Assembly (NCBI GenBank): GCA_016865955.1
Contig: VGNW01000164.1
Coordinates: 1 to 5,311, forward strand
Origin: Chloroflexota bacterium
Lineage (GTDB): Bacteria > Chloroflexota > Dehalococcoidia > SZUA-161
Length of the DNA: 5,311 nt
Reading direction: 5' to 3'
This document shows positions 1-5,135 of this stretch, piece by piece. The number at the start of each line of letters is the position of its first letter. Position 1 is the stretch's first letter. The notes beneath the pieces are model-generated. The model saw nothing but the letters and a program-made list of their open reading frames with translations. It had not been told where the DNA came from and did not search any database. A program made the position numbers and the translations under genes.

Positions 1-1
1 G

Positions 2-235
2 CAGGCAGTGGACGGCAATCCCAAACTGAATGAGGCAGCAAATCTGTTGAATCCGGTATTGCATGCAGTCATCAGCACGCTGGATTACACTGAGTATGGC
101 GGTGCTTATCTCCTCGGAGTCGACGGCAATGTCGTAGTGGCTCACGGACGAAGCAATGCCAAGGCGATAAAGAATGCCATTCAAAAAGCGAAGCGGGTTG
201 TGCGGGGTGAGGTTCTGGAGTTCATTAAGACTTAG
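2..235 (+). CDS. plsX: Phosphate acyltransferase PlsX, C-terminal end (partial)
   Basis: Only the last 77 codons are present; the gene starts before the window. PlsX makes acyl-phosphate from acyl-ACP and inorganic phosphate, the first step of the PlsX/PlsY route to phosphatidic acid, and acts peripherally at the inner membrane. Recognition rests on the family's C-terminal signature: a D-Y-x-E-Y-G-G-A stretch followed by LLGV, then a glycine-rich turn and HGRSNAKAIKNAI, closely matching the Bacillus-type PlsX end (DYSEYGGA, then HGSS-x-A). The GTG at position 8 is internal and not the true start. In many bacteria plsX is followed by fabD, fabH or acpP; here a thioredoxin gene follows after 54 bp, so the usual lipid-gene cluster is broken on this side. 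Assignment is from remembered family motifs, without alignment. Confidence 0.88.
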   Translation, partial: QAVDGNPKLNEAANLLNPVLHAVISTLDYTEYGGAYLLGVDGNVVVAHGRSNAKAIKNAIQKAKRVVRGEVLEFIKT

Positions 236-279
236 CCTGCGCCATTTCCGAATCAACTTACCTTGATAGCTAAGATTCC

Positions 280-284
280 GGAGG
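280..284 (+). promoter_or_regulatory. Ribosome binding site of trxA
   Basis: GGAGG lies five bases before the ATG at 290. It settles the start of the thioredoxin gene: a TTG at 263 in the same frame would add nine residues but would place this Shine-Dalgarno sequence inside the coding region. Confidence 0.8.
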
Positions 285-289
285 TACTC

Positions 290-625
290 ATGGCTGAGCC
301 ACAGAGTGTGGATGATAAAAGTTTCGACAGGGTTGTCCTGGGAGCGAAGATGCCATTTCTGGTGGACTTCTGGGCTCCCTGGTGTGCCCCGTGCCGTAAC
401 ATCGCTCCGATAGTGGAGGAACTGGCTAAGGAATATGCAGGCAAAGTGGGATTTGCCAAGATAAATGTGGATGAAAGCTCTGCGCTGGCAACCAGATACA
501 GCGTCCGCAGCATACCGACCCTGTTGTTTTTCAAAGGCGGCAAACCGGTGAATCAAATCGTGGGACTCAGACCCAAAGCGGAGCTGAAAAAGAACCTGGA
601 CGCTCTGCTGGCTGATAAGGGTTGA
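290..625 (+). CDS. trxA: Thioredoxin
   Basis: A 111-residue cytoplasmic thioredoxin that reduces protein disulfides and is itself recharged by thioredoxin reductase, encoded next door. Numbered from the ATG at 290 it lines up almost exactly with E. coli Trx1: buried Asp26, Trp28, Trp31, active-site Cys32 and Cys35, and the cis-proline at Pro76 in SIPT. The active site is W-C-A-P-C, where the classical sequence is W-C-G-P-C; the Ala variant is seen in other bacterial thioredoxins and should be functional. The C-terminal half has the expected FFKGGK beta-hairpin and the G-L-R-P-K-A-E-L region. There is no signal peptide. The start is chosen for the GGAGG at 280-284. It is 34 bp upstream of trxB on the same strand, so the pair is probably one transcription unit. 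Confidence 0.95.
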   Translation: MAEPQSVDDKSFDRVVLGAKMPFLVDFWAPWCAPCRNIAPIVEELAKEYAGKVGFAKINVDESSALATRYSVRSIPTLLFFKGGKPVNQIVGLRPKAELKKNLDALLADKG

Positions 626-659
626 AATTCACCTGGCAAACAAATAGGGATTTAAGGAA

Positions 660-1580
660 GTGGACAAGGTCTATCAACTTATAATAATTGGAGGAGGCCC
701 GGCAGGGCTCAGCGCGGGAATATATGCCGCCAGGTCGAGGCTGGACACTTTGCTCATTGAGAAAGCAGGGCTGGGCGGCAACATCTTAAATGCAGAGTGG
801 GTGGAGAACTACCCGGGTTTCCCAAAGGGTGTCTCAGGGGCTGAGCTCGGCTCCCTGATGGCACAGCAGGCGGAGAAATATAATTTACCTACCGTATTCG
901 CCGAGGCGGAGGGAATAGAGGTTCGCGATGGGGAGAAGCTGCTGAAAACGAGCGAAGGACAATATCGGGCTAAAGCGGTTATCATCGCCGGCGGCTCCGA
1001 GCACAGCAAGCTGGGCGTGCCCGGCGAGGAGGAGTTCAGGGGTAAAGGGGTATCTTACTGCGCCATGTGCGACGGGGCATTTTTCAGGGATGAGGCGGTG
1101 GCTGTGATAGGGGGCGGCAATGTCGCGCTGAACGACGCCCTTTTCATCACCAGGTTTGTCTCCAAAGTCATCGTAATCCATCGCCGCGACCAGCTTCGAG
1201 CCACCAAAGTCCTTCAGGAGAGGGCTCTGGCGAATCCCAGAATGGAGTTTATCTGGGATACGGTTCTCGAATCTATAACCGGAGACAGCCAGGTCAGGGG
1301 GCTGCAACTGCGAAATGTCAAAACCGGAGCTAAATCGAACCTGCCTGTTTCCGGCGTTTTCATCGCTGTAGGATTGAAACCCAATACAGAATATCTGAAA
1401 GGCTTGCTCGCTCTGAGCGAGGGCGGTTTCATCCTTGTCGATGGTCAAATGGAGACCAATGTACCGGGGATTTTCGCTGCGGGCGATATCCGCGCCGGCT
1501 CAATACGGCAGGTGATAGCCGCTGCCGGCGATGGCGCTATCGCAGCTATCTCTGCGGAGAGATTCCTTTCTTCGAGCTGA
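660..1580 (+). CDS. trxB: NADPH-dependent thioredoxin-disulfide reductase
   Basis: A 306-residue low-molecular-weight flavoprotein reductase passing electrons from NADPH via FAD to thioredoxin. The FAD-binding GGGPAG is at residues 11-16, the redox pair CAMC at Cys134 and Cys137, the nucleotide-binding GGGNVA at 151-156, the 2'-phosphate-recognising HRRDQLR at 174-180 (His174, Arg175, Arg176, Arg180), and the FAD-closing GIFAAGDIR about 270-278. HRRxxxR favours NADPH over NADH. Length is normal for the family. Two deviations: CAMC where CATC is common, and GGGNVA where GGGDSA is usual. The start is a GTG at 660, which places the first beta strand (YQLIII) correctly; an AGGGA at 646-650 is the likely ribosome site, since the nearer AAGGAAG almost touches the start. 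The adjacent trxA makes a ferredoxin/flavodoxin-NADP reductase or alkyl-hydroperoxide reductase alternative unlikely. Confidence 0.94.
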   Translation: MDKVYQLIIIGGGPAGLSAGIYAARSRLDTLLIEKAGLGGNILNAEWVENYPGFPKGVSGAELGSLMAQQAEKYNLPTVFAEAEGIEVRDGEKLLKTSEGQYRAKAVIIAGGSEHSKLGVPGEEEFRGKGVSYCAMCDGAFFRDEAVAVIGGGNVALNDALFITRFVSKVIVIHRRDQLRATKVLQERALANPRMEFIWDTVLESITGDSQVRGLQLRNVKTGAKSNLPVSGVFIAVGLKPNTEYLKGLLALSEGGFILVDGQMETNVPGIFAAGDIRAGSIRQVIAAAGDGAIAAISAERFLSSS

Positions 1581-1586
1581 GCTGTT

Positions 1587-2744
1587 ATGAGCAATTTAAT
1601 CAGTCGTTTATGGAAAGGCGCAGGGCAAATCCTGCAAAAGGGCAAACCGGGACCCTCGGTCTTCGAAGTTCCTAATGACTGGGAGGTCAAGGGATATGAC
1701 TCAGGCTATATGGGCAACCTCTTTTCGCTGGTTAAAGGAAAATGGCCGGCTACAGATGCCAAAGGCGGCAGCGGCGGGGCTGCGTCAAGCGCGGCCAGGA
1801 AAGAACCCGTCGTAACCACCGTTACCTGGCGAAATCTCACCTGGGTGAATATGGAGCGACCCACTAGGCGGGAGCTGGACTCCCTTGCCCAGAACTATCC
1901 CTTCCATCCCCTCGATCTGGACGACTGCCTGAGCAAGGTGCAGCTTCCCAAGATCGACGAGTATGAAAGCTATCTATTCACTATCCTGCACTTCCCGGTT
2001 TTTGAGCATCGCACTCGCATCACCAGCCCCGGGCAGCTTGCCATCTTCCTTGGCAAGGAGTTCGTGGTCACCGTTCATAGCGGCGAGTTGAAGCCGCTGG
2101 TTAACCTGCCTGTGAACTGTCAGCAGAATAGCAAGACCTGTGAAGAATACCTGGGCAAGGACTCCGGCTATTTCCTCTATCGCATCGTCGATATGCTGGT
2201 GGATTACTGCTTTCCTATGGTCAACAAGACCTTTTATAATCTCGACGCTATAGAAGACAGGGTTTTCGATGACAAGATTACGGTTTCTCATGAAATTGCA
2301 ACTCTGCGTCGCGATATCGCGTCGCAACGCCGTATTATTGGGATTCTCAGGAGCGTAGTGGCTGACCTGGAACGGAAAGCCCAGCGTTACACCGAAGTTG
2401 ATTTGAAGGTGTACTTCGGCGACATCAACGACCATATCGCCCGACTGTGGAGCAATCTTGACGAGTGCAATGAGACCATCGAAATCTATAAGGATACGGA
2501 TTTCACCATGGGGCAGGAGAGAACCAACAGGATTCTCGCAATTCTGACAATTGTCTTCACTGTCAGTATACCTTTTACCGTGATTGCATCCCTGTATGGC
2601 ATGAACGTCCGTCTGCCGGGAGGAACAGAAACCGGTGCCTGGACAGCGTGGGGCTCCTATACTACATTTATAATCGTTTTGCTTGTGGCTGGCTTGCCTA
2701 CATTGCTAATGCTCTGGTTGTTCCGCCGCTGGCGCTGGCTTTAG
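1587..2744 (+). CDS. corA: CorA-family divalent cation (Mg2+/Co2+) transporter
   Basis: A 385-residue inner-membrane channel of the CorA/MIT family, which as a homopentamer admits Mg2+ (also Co2+ or Ni2+). The signature Y-G-M-N is at residues 337-340 at the end of the first membrane helix (about 315-337); the second helix is about 357-378, and the protein ends in a basic-aromatic tail (FRRWRWL). The cytoplasmic domain has the typical W-x-N (82-88), HPLDLDD (107-113) and Q-L-P-K-I-D-E-Y (119-126) blocks, followed by the long charged helix region (about 210-310). Unusual points are an N-terminal extension of about 75 residues with a Gly/Ala/Ser-rich linker at 59-71, and a periplasmic loop (VRLPGGTETGAW) poorer in acidic residues than the common MPE loop. 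It starts six bases after the trxB stop with only a weak ribosome site, suggesting translational coupling. ZntB is a relative that could share the fold, so the substrate is not certain. Confidence 0.92.
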   Translation: MSNLISRLWKGAGQILQKGKPGPSVFEVPNDWEVKGYDSGYMGNLFSLVKGKWPATDAKGGSGGAASSAARKEPVVTTVTWRNLTWVNMERPTRRELDSLAQNYPFHPLDLDDCLSKVQLPKIDEYESYLFTILHFPVFEHRTRITSPGQLAIFLGKEFVVTVHSGELKPLVNLPVNCQQNSKTCEEYLGKDSGYFLYRIVDMLVDYCFPMVNKTFYNLDAIEDRVFDDKITVSHEIATLRRDIASQRRIIGILRSVVADLERKAQRYTEVDLKVYFGDINDHIARLWSNLDECNETIEIYKDTDFTMGQERTNRILAILTIVFTVSIPFTVIASLYGMNVRLPGGTETGAWTAWGSYTTFIIVLLVAGLPTLLMLWLFRRWRWL

Positions 2745-2747
2745 TAT

Positions 2748-3464
2748 ATGTGGACTGACAAGATGACTGTTTCCCACCGTTTTTTGATTGTCGCAGCGAT
2801 TTTCATCACCTGCCTGATTACCGCAAATATAATCGCTGTTAAGCTCATAACACTGGGCATCGAGCCTCTCAAGGCGGGCGGCTTCGAGTTCCCTTCGCCC
2901 CTGCCCGCTGCCATAGTCATCTTCCCCTTGAGCTATATCTTCGGCGATATACTGACCGAGGTCTATGGGTACCGCATGGCGCGGCGGGTTATCTGGCTGG
3001 GCTTTCTGTGCAACCTTATCGCCGTTTTCGCCTTCTGGGTGGCGGGACAGATACCGGCATTGGACTCGGAGGTTCAGTCAGCCTACGACCGCATCCTGGG
3101 CTACACGCCGAGGCTGCTGGCAGCTTCCTTCTTAGCTTACCTGGTGGGGGAGTTCGCCAACTCGTTTGTGCTGGCGAAAATGAAGGTTAAGACCAAAGGG
3201 CGCTTCCTGTGGAGCAGGACGATAGGCTCGACGCTGGTGGGGCAGGGTCTGGATGCCGCTGTGTTCATCGTGATAGCCTTCGGCGGAACGATGTCATGGG
3301 CTTTAATCGGAGGGATAATCCTGACTCACTGGCTGGTGAAAACCGGATACGAGACAGTGGCGACGCCGTTCACCTACCTGATTGTCAACTATCTGAAGAA
3401 GAAAGAAGGCGTTGATACCTACGACCGCGATACGGACTTCAACCCGTTTCTGGTGACACGGTGA
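2748..3464 (+). CDS. Queuosine precursor transporter, YhhQ/VUT family
   Basis: A 238-residue integral membrane protein of the VUT/ECF-like family (TIGR00697, COG1738), whose E. coli member YhhQ imports preQ0/preQ1, the 7-deazapurine precursors of the tRNA nucleoside queuosine. About six hydrophobic segments are visible (roughly 11-33, 52-68, 82-100, 121-142, 163-180, 184-213). Family hallmarks are TANI (25-28), F-G-D-I-L-T-E-V-Y-G (65-74), the R-x-I-G-S-T-L-V-G-Q-x-x-D block (157-169) and the terminal DTDFNPF. The family usually reads D-S after GQxx; here it is D-A. The ATG at 2748 follows the corA stop by three bases and has no clear Shine-Dalgarno sequence; Met6 (2763) is an alternative start, and both imply coupling to corA translation. 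No other queuosine gene is in view, consistent with salvage but not proof of it. The family call is firm, the exact substrate inferred. Confidence 0.88.
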   Translation: MWTDKMTVSHRFLIVAAIFITCLITANIIAVKLITLGIEPLKAGGFEFPSPLPAAIVIFPLSYIFGDILTEVYGYRMARRVIWLGFLCNLIAVFAFWVAGQIPALDSEVQSAYDRILGYTPRLLAASFLAYLVGEFANSFVLAKMKVKTKGRFLWSRTIGSTLVGQGLDAAVFIVIAFGGTMSWALIGGIILTHWLVKTGYETVATPFTYLIVNYLKKKEGVDTYDRDTDFNPFLVTR

Positions 3465-3475
3465 AAAGCTGATTT

Positions 3476-3510
3476 ACCGTTCACCCTTCGACAGGCTCAG
3501 GGCGAACGGT
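3476..3510. repeat. Dispersed palindromic repeat, copy 1
   Basis: Twelve-base arms, ACCGTTCACCCT (3476-3487) and AGGGCGAACGGT (3499-3510), pair with one mismatch around the 11-base centre TCGACAGGCTC. This is the widespread 'CTTCGACAGGCTCAGGG' type of bacterial intergenic repeat, known from the spurious peptides it creates in gene predictions (RPEPVEG, ALSLSKG). It lies 11 bp after the transporter stop codon and could form a hairpin at the 3' end of that message, but no T-run follows, so it is not a standard intrinsic terminator. Confidence 0.85.
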
Positions 3511-3519
3511 GACAGAGAA

Positions 3520-3554
3520 CCCGTTCGTGGTGAGCTTGTCGAACCATGAACGGG
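3520..3554. repeat. Dispersed palindromic repeat, copy 2 (inverted relative of copy 1)
   Basis: Arms CCCGTTCGTGGT (3520-3531) and ACCATGAACGGG (3543-3554) pair with one mismatch around GAGCTTGTCGA. The centre is the reverse complement of the copy 1 centre with one base changed, so the two copies are in opposite orientation, nine bases apart, as in a paired REP/BIME arrangement. The inner stem bases differ from copy 1 on both arms in a compensating way. Confidence 0.83.
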
Positions 3555-3570
3555 AAAAGGTACTGCAGGT

Positions 3571-3577
3571 AAAGGAG
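3571..3577 (+). promoter_or_regulatory. Ribosome binding site of the MBL-fold hydrolase
   Basis: AAAGGAG sits five bases before the ATG at 3583. It is the strongest such site in the window together with that of trxA, and supports independent translation of this gene after the repeat-filled gap. Confidence 0.8.
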
Positions 3578-3582
3578 ATTGA

Positions 3583-4353
3583 ATGGAAATCAAGATACTG
3601 GGGGCGCATAATGTCGAATCGTCGAACACCAGACTGACCTCCCTGCTCGTAGACGGCGTGCTGGCGGTGGATGCCGGCGCGCTGACCTCCAGCCTCACCT
3701 TCGAAGAGCAGGCGAAAGTCGGGTCTGTCCTGCTCACGCATTCCCACTACGACCATGTGCGGGATGTCGCCGCCATCGCCCTCAATATCTCCTATGTCGA
3801 AAAAAGCGTTAAAGTCTATGCACAAGCTGCCACGCTGGACGCGCTGATGCGCAATATCTTTAACGATGTCATCTATCCCGACTTCACCAAAAGACCGACC
3901 AGGAAGCCTTCGCTGAAGATACATACGCTGGAGCCGTATAAAGCAACCGATGTGGACGGCTACAAGGTGCTCATGCTACCGGTGAAGCACGCTGTCCCTG
4001 CCGTGGGCTATCAGGTTACCTCAAAGGAGGGCAAGAGCTTCTTCCACAGCGGCGATTCGGGGCCGGGTTTATCATCCTGCTGGGAGCATATCTCGCCGCA
4101 GTTGCTCATCATAGACGTGACCATGTCCAACGGACTGGAGGAGCACGCCATACCGGCGGGGCACCTCACGCCGCATCTGCTGGGAGACGAGCTGCGCCAG
4201 TTCAAGAAAACCAAAGGCTACCTGCCGCCGGTGGTAATAATCCACCTCAGCGCCATGTTCGAAAGCCAGATTGGCGAACAGGCGAAGCAACTGGCAAAGG
4301 AACTGGGCACGAAAATCACCATCGGCCACGAGGGGATGGTGGTAAGGATATAG
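3583..4353 (+). CDS. Metallo-beta-lactamase-fold hydrolase, possibly cyclic-nucleotide phosphodiesterase-like
   Basis: A 256-residue soluble metallohydrolase. The fold's metal motif HSHYDH lies at residues 53-58 (His53, His55, Asp57, His58), after the strand VLLT. Further probable ligands are His136 in VKHAVPAVGY, Asp158 in HSGDSGP, and His221 in the strand VVIIHLS; an extra His-rich stretch, GHLTPH, is at 193-198. Together these give a complete two-metal, probably di-zinc, site. The N-terminal strand MEIKILGAHN and the VKHxVP-x-VGY segment resemble proteins annotated as class II 3',5'-cyclic-nucleotide phosphodiesterases, but the published class II signature (HxHLDH followed by a small residue and a hydrophobic run) is not matched exactly, so the substrate is unknown. 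Other MBL subfamilies such as RNase Z-like enzymes remain possible. No signal peptide is seen. It is separated from the upstream genes by a repeat pair and followed by a GC-rich hairpin, so it may be its own unit. Confidence 0.9.
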   Translation: MEIKILGAHNVESSNTRLTSLLVDGVLAVDAGALTSSLTFEEQAKVGSVLLTHSHYDHVRDVAAIALNISYVEKSVKVYAQAATLDALMRNIFNDVIYPDFTKRPTRKPSLKIHTLEPYKATDVDGYKVLMLPVKHAVPAVGYQVTSKEGKSFFHSGDSGPGLSSCWEHISPQLLIIDVTMSNGLEEHAIPAGHLTPHLLGDELRQFKKTKGYLPPVVIIHLSAMFESQIGEQAKQLAKELGTKITIGHEGMVVRI

Positions 4354-4363
4354 CTGTCAGCAG

Positions 4364-4382
4364 GGGCGCGGTTGCCGCGCCC
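4364..4382 (+). terminator. GC-rich hairpin after the hydrolase gene, terminator-like but lacking a T-run
   Basis: GGGCGCGG (4364-4371) and CCGCGCCC (4375-4382) pair perfectly over 8 bp around TTG, 11 bases after the stop codon. The sequence after it is AAAATGTCTTT, without the uridine tract of a standard intrinsic terminator. It may still stabilise the 3' end of the transcript or act with Rho. The position fits a gene end; the mechanism is inferred. Confidence 0.5.
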
Positions 4383-4391
4383 AAAATGTCT

Positions 4392-4409
4392 TTCCCGCGC
4401 AAGCGGGAA
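4392..4409. repeat. Short dispersed palindrome with GCAA tetraloop
   Basis: TTCCCGC (4392-4398) and GCGGGAA (4403-4409) form a perfect 7-bp stem capped by GCAA, a GNRA-type loop. With the following TCCAGG it matches a very common bacterial intergenic repeat type (TTCCCGC-x4-GCGGGAATCCAG; the Neisseria dRS3 repeats are similar). It begins ten bases after the previous hairpin. Confidence 0.65.
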
Positions 4410-4478
4410 TCCAGGAATGCCCCTATTTAATGCTGTTCTAGGTTGACGGCGCGTTTTCGGCAGGATTACCGGCAGCCA

Positions 4479-4528
4479 TCTGCTCTCCGTACAGAAGGTC
4501 GGAGGTTCGAGACCTCCGTTGCCCACCA
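4479..4528 (+). pseudogene. tRNA 3'-half relic (variable loop, T arm, acceptor strand and CCA)
   Basis: The T arm is canonical: GGAGG (4501-4505), loop TTCGAGA (4506-4512), CCTCC (4513-4517). It is preceded by a typical AGGTC variable loop (4496-4500) and followed by a seven-base acceptor strand GTTGCCC (4518-4524), discriminator A and encoded CCA (4526-4528). An anticodon-like arm can be folded (TCTGC 4479-4483 with ACAGA 4491-4495, one mismatch), but its loop TCTCCGT lacks the near-invariant T33. Upstream there is no D arm and no GGGCAAC to pair with the acceptor strand. This is therefore a truncated or scrambled tRNA, and no amino acid identity can be assigned. Such 3' halves are typical leftovers of integrase-mediated insertion into a tRNA gene, which would fit the mobile elements just downstream; an old tRNA duplication is the alternative. 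Confidence 0.62.
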
Positions 4529-4559
4529 TTCGAATCCCAAAAAGTCGGGCAATTAAATT

Positions 4560-4594
4560 ATGAATTCCTTTGGTTATAAACCAAAGGAATTCAT
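4560..4594. repeat. Perfect palindrome with 16-bp arms and 3-base loop
   Basis: ATGAATTCCTTTGGTT (4560-4575) and AACCAAAGGAATTCAT (4579-4594) are exact reverse complements around ATA. It is AT-rich, unlike the GC-rich repeats to its left. It lies between the tRNA relic and the left end of the IS200-like element. It could be a terminator shielding the transposase from outside transcription or a miniature element. There is no strong T-run on either side, so its function is unknown. Confidence 0.85.
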
Positions 4595-4622
4595 TGCATC
4601 TAAAAACCCGAAGGGCAGAGTT

Positions 4623-4643
4623 CCACGGGCTTTGCCCGTGGGT
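4623..4643 (+). repeat. Left-end hairpin of the IS200-like element
   Basis: CCACGGGC (4623-4630) and GCCCGTGG (4634-4641) pair perfectly around TTT, followed by GT. The same 21 bases recur at the right end (5115-5135). In IS200/IS605 elements such subterminal hairpins are the transposase binding sites. The stem ends 40 bases before the tnpA start codon. Confidence 0.82.
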
Positions 4644-4681
4644 GAATGAAAAGGCGGCGATATGAGGTGTAGAATAGATGA

Positions 4682-5110
4682 GTGGAGACAAGATTATCAG
4701 GGCATGGGGTATATCGCACCGAATATCACATAATCTGGATACCGAAATATCGCCGCCGTATCCTGAATCCTGGTGTAAAGGAATATTTAAGCAAACTTTT
4801 TCCCAAGGTATTAAGGAGTATGCCTGGGTGTGAGATAGTGGAGCAGAATATTCAAGTTGACCATATTCATCTGTTGATGGTAATTCCGCCGAAGTATGCA
4901 GTTAGTGAAGTAGTAGGGCAGATGAAACAGTATACGGCAAGTAGATTACAGAAAAAGTTTGCGTGGCTTGAGAAAGTGTATTGGAAAGAGCGTGTAGTAT
5001 GGTCACCAGGCTATTTTGTCTCCACGGTTGGATTGGATGAGAAACGGATTACGGAGTACGTGAGATGGCAATCATGTCAGGATTCAGGTCAAGCGAAGCT
5101 TGAACTGTAA
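4682..5110 (+). CDS. tnpA: IS200/IS605-family Y1 transposase TnpA
   Basis: A 142-residue HUH single-strand transposase. It excises and inserts the element through a 5'-phosphotyrosine intermediate on single-stranded DNA, as a dimer. The metal-binding HIH motif is His61 and His63 (in QVDHIHLLM), and the nucleophile is Tyr126 in ITEYVRWQ with Gln130 four residues on. This matches the spacing of the ISHp608 enzyme, where His64/His66, Tyr127 and Gln131 do these jobs. The N-terminal VYRTEYHIIWIPKYRR block is also characteristic, and length is normal for TnpA. All catalytic residues are present, so it looks active. The start is GTG at 4682, directly after an in-frame TGA; a GAGG at 4664-4667 is rather far upstream, so translation may be weak, as is common for this family. 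Base use is more AT-rich than in the housekeeping genes. The hairpin pair TCAAGC/GCTTGA (5089-5103) lies inside its 3' end. Confidence 0.93.
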   Translation: METRLSGHGVYRTEYHIIWIPKYRRRILNPGVKEYLSKLFPKVLRSMPGCEIVEQNIQVDHIHLLMVIPPKYAVSEVVGQMKQYTASRLQKKFAWLEKVYWKERVVWSPGYFVSTVGLDEKRITEYVRWQSCQDSGQAKLEL

Positions 5111-5114
5111 AGTG

Positions 5115-5135
5115 CCACGGGCTTTGCCCGTGGGT
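5115..5135 (+). repeat. Right-end hairpin of the IS200-like element
   Basis: CCACGGGC (5115-5122) and GCCCGTGG (5126-5133) around TTT, then GT, five bases after the tnpA stop. Sequence and orientation are identical to the left hairpin. The right cleavage site is expected in the following TATCTAC region; that position is inferred from family architecture. Confidence 0.82.

Larger units (their letters stand above)
4354..4681. other. Gene-free stretch between the hydrolase and the Y1 transposase
   Basis: No credible coding sequence is seen here. In order it holds a GC-rich hairpin (4364-4382), a short GCAA-loop palindrome (4392-4409), a tRNA-like 3' half (4479-4528), a perfect 35-bp palindrome (4560-4594) and the left hairpin of the IS200-like element (4623-4643). 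Composition shifts from GC-rich to AT-rich near 4530. Between 4458 and 4475 the hexamer CGGCAG occurs twice, six bases apart; I give this no meaning. The long antisense open frame across this region is non-coding (see rejected items). Confidence 0.7.

Noticed and set aside
263..289. Longer thioredoxin start at the TTG
   Set aside because: The GGAGG ribosome site at 280-284 serves the ATG at 290, and numbering from that ATG matches E. coli thioredoxin exactly.
885..1448. 187-codon open frame on the - strand
   Set aside because: It lies wholly inside trxB, whose motifs are complete and conserved; the antisense translation has no recognisable domain.
1974..2435. 153-codon open frame on the - strand
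   Set aside because: Shadow of corA with no domain and no ribosome site.
3481..3924. Antisense frames over the repeat pair and the start of the hydrolase (also 3474-3737)
   Set aside because: Their ends read RPEPVEG and ALSLSKG, the well-known spurious peptides produced by this repeat, and the rest is antisense to a well-supported gene.
4518..4552. Permuted tRNA gene: GGGCAA at 4547-4552 could pair with the acceptor strand GTTGCCC
   Set aside because: Only about six bases match, no D arm follows, and permuted tRNAs are known only from some algae and archaea. Treated as chance.
4678..4684. ATG at 4678 as the tnpA start
   Set aside because: It is out of frame with the transposase; the frame upstream of the GTG at 4682 is closed by a TGA immediately before it.
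4218..4691. 157-codon open frame on the - strand across the gene-free stretch
   Set aside because: It runs antisense through the end of the hydrolase, both repeats, the tRNA relic and the left IS hairpin. Its GGLEPPT segment is the familiar artefact of translating a tRNA backwards. No ribosome site or family resemblance.
4623..5135. CRISPR array suggested by two identical palindromic repeats
   Set aside because: Only two copies, 471 bp apart, flanking a transposase gene. They are transposon ends, not array repeats.
5115..5135. Rho-independent terminator after tnpA
   Set aside because: The hairpin is followed by TATCTACTAAATT with no T-run and is identical to the left-end hairpin, so the transposon-end reading explains it better.
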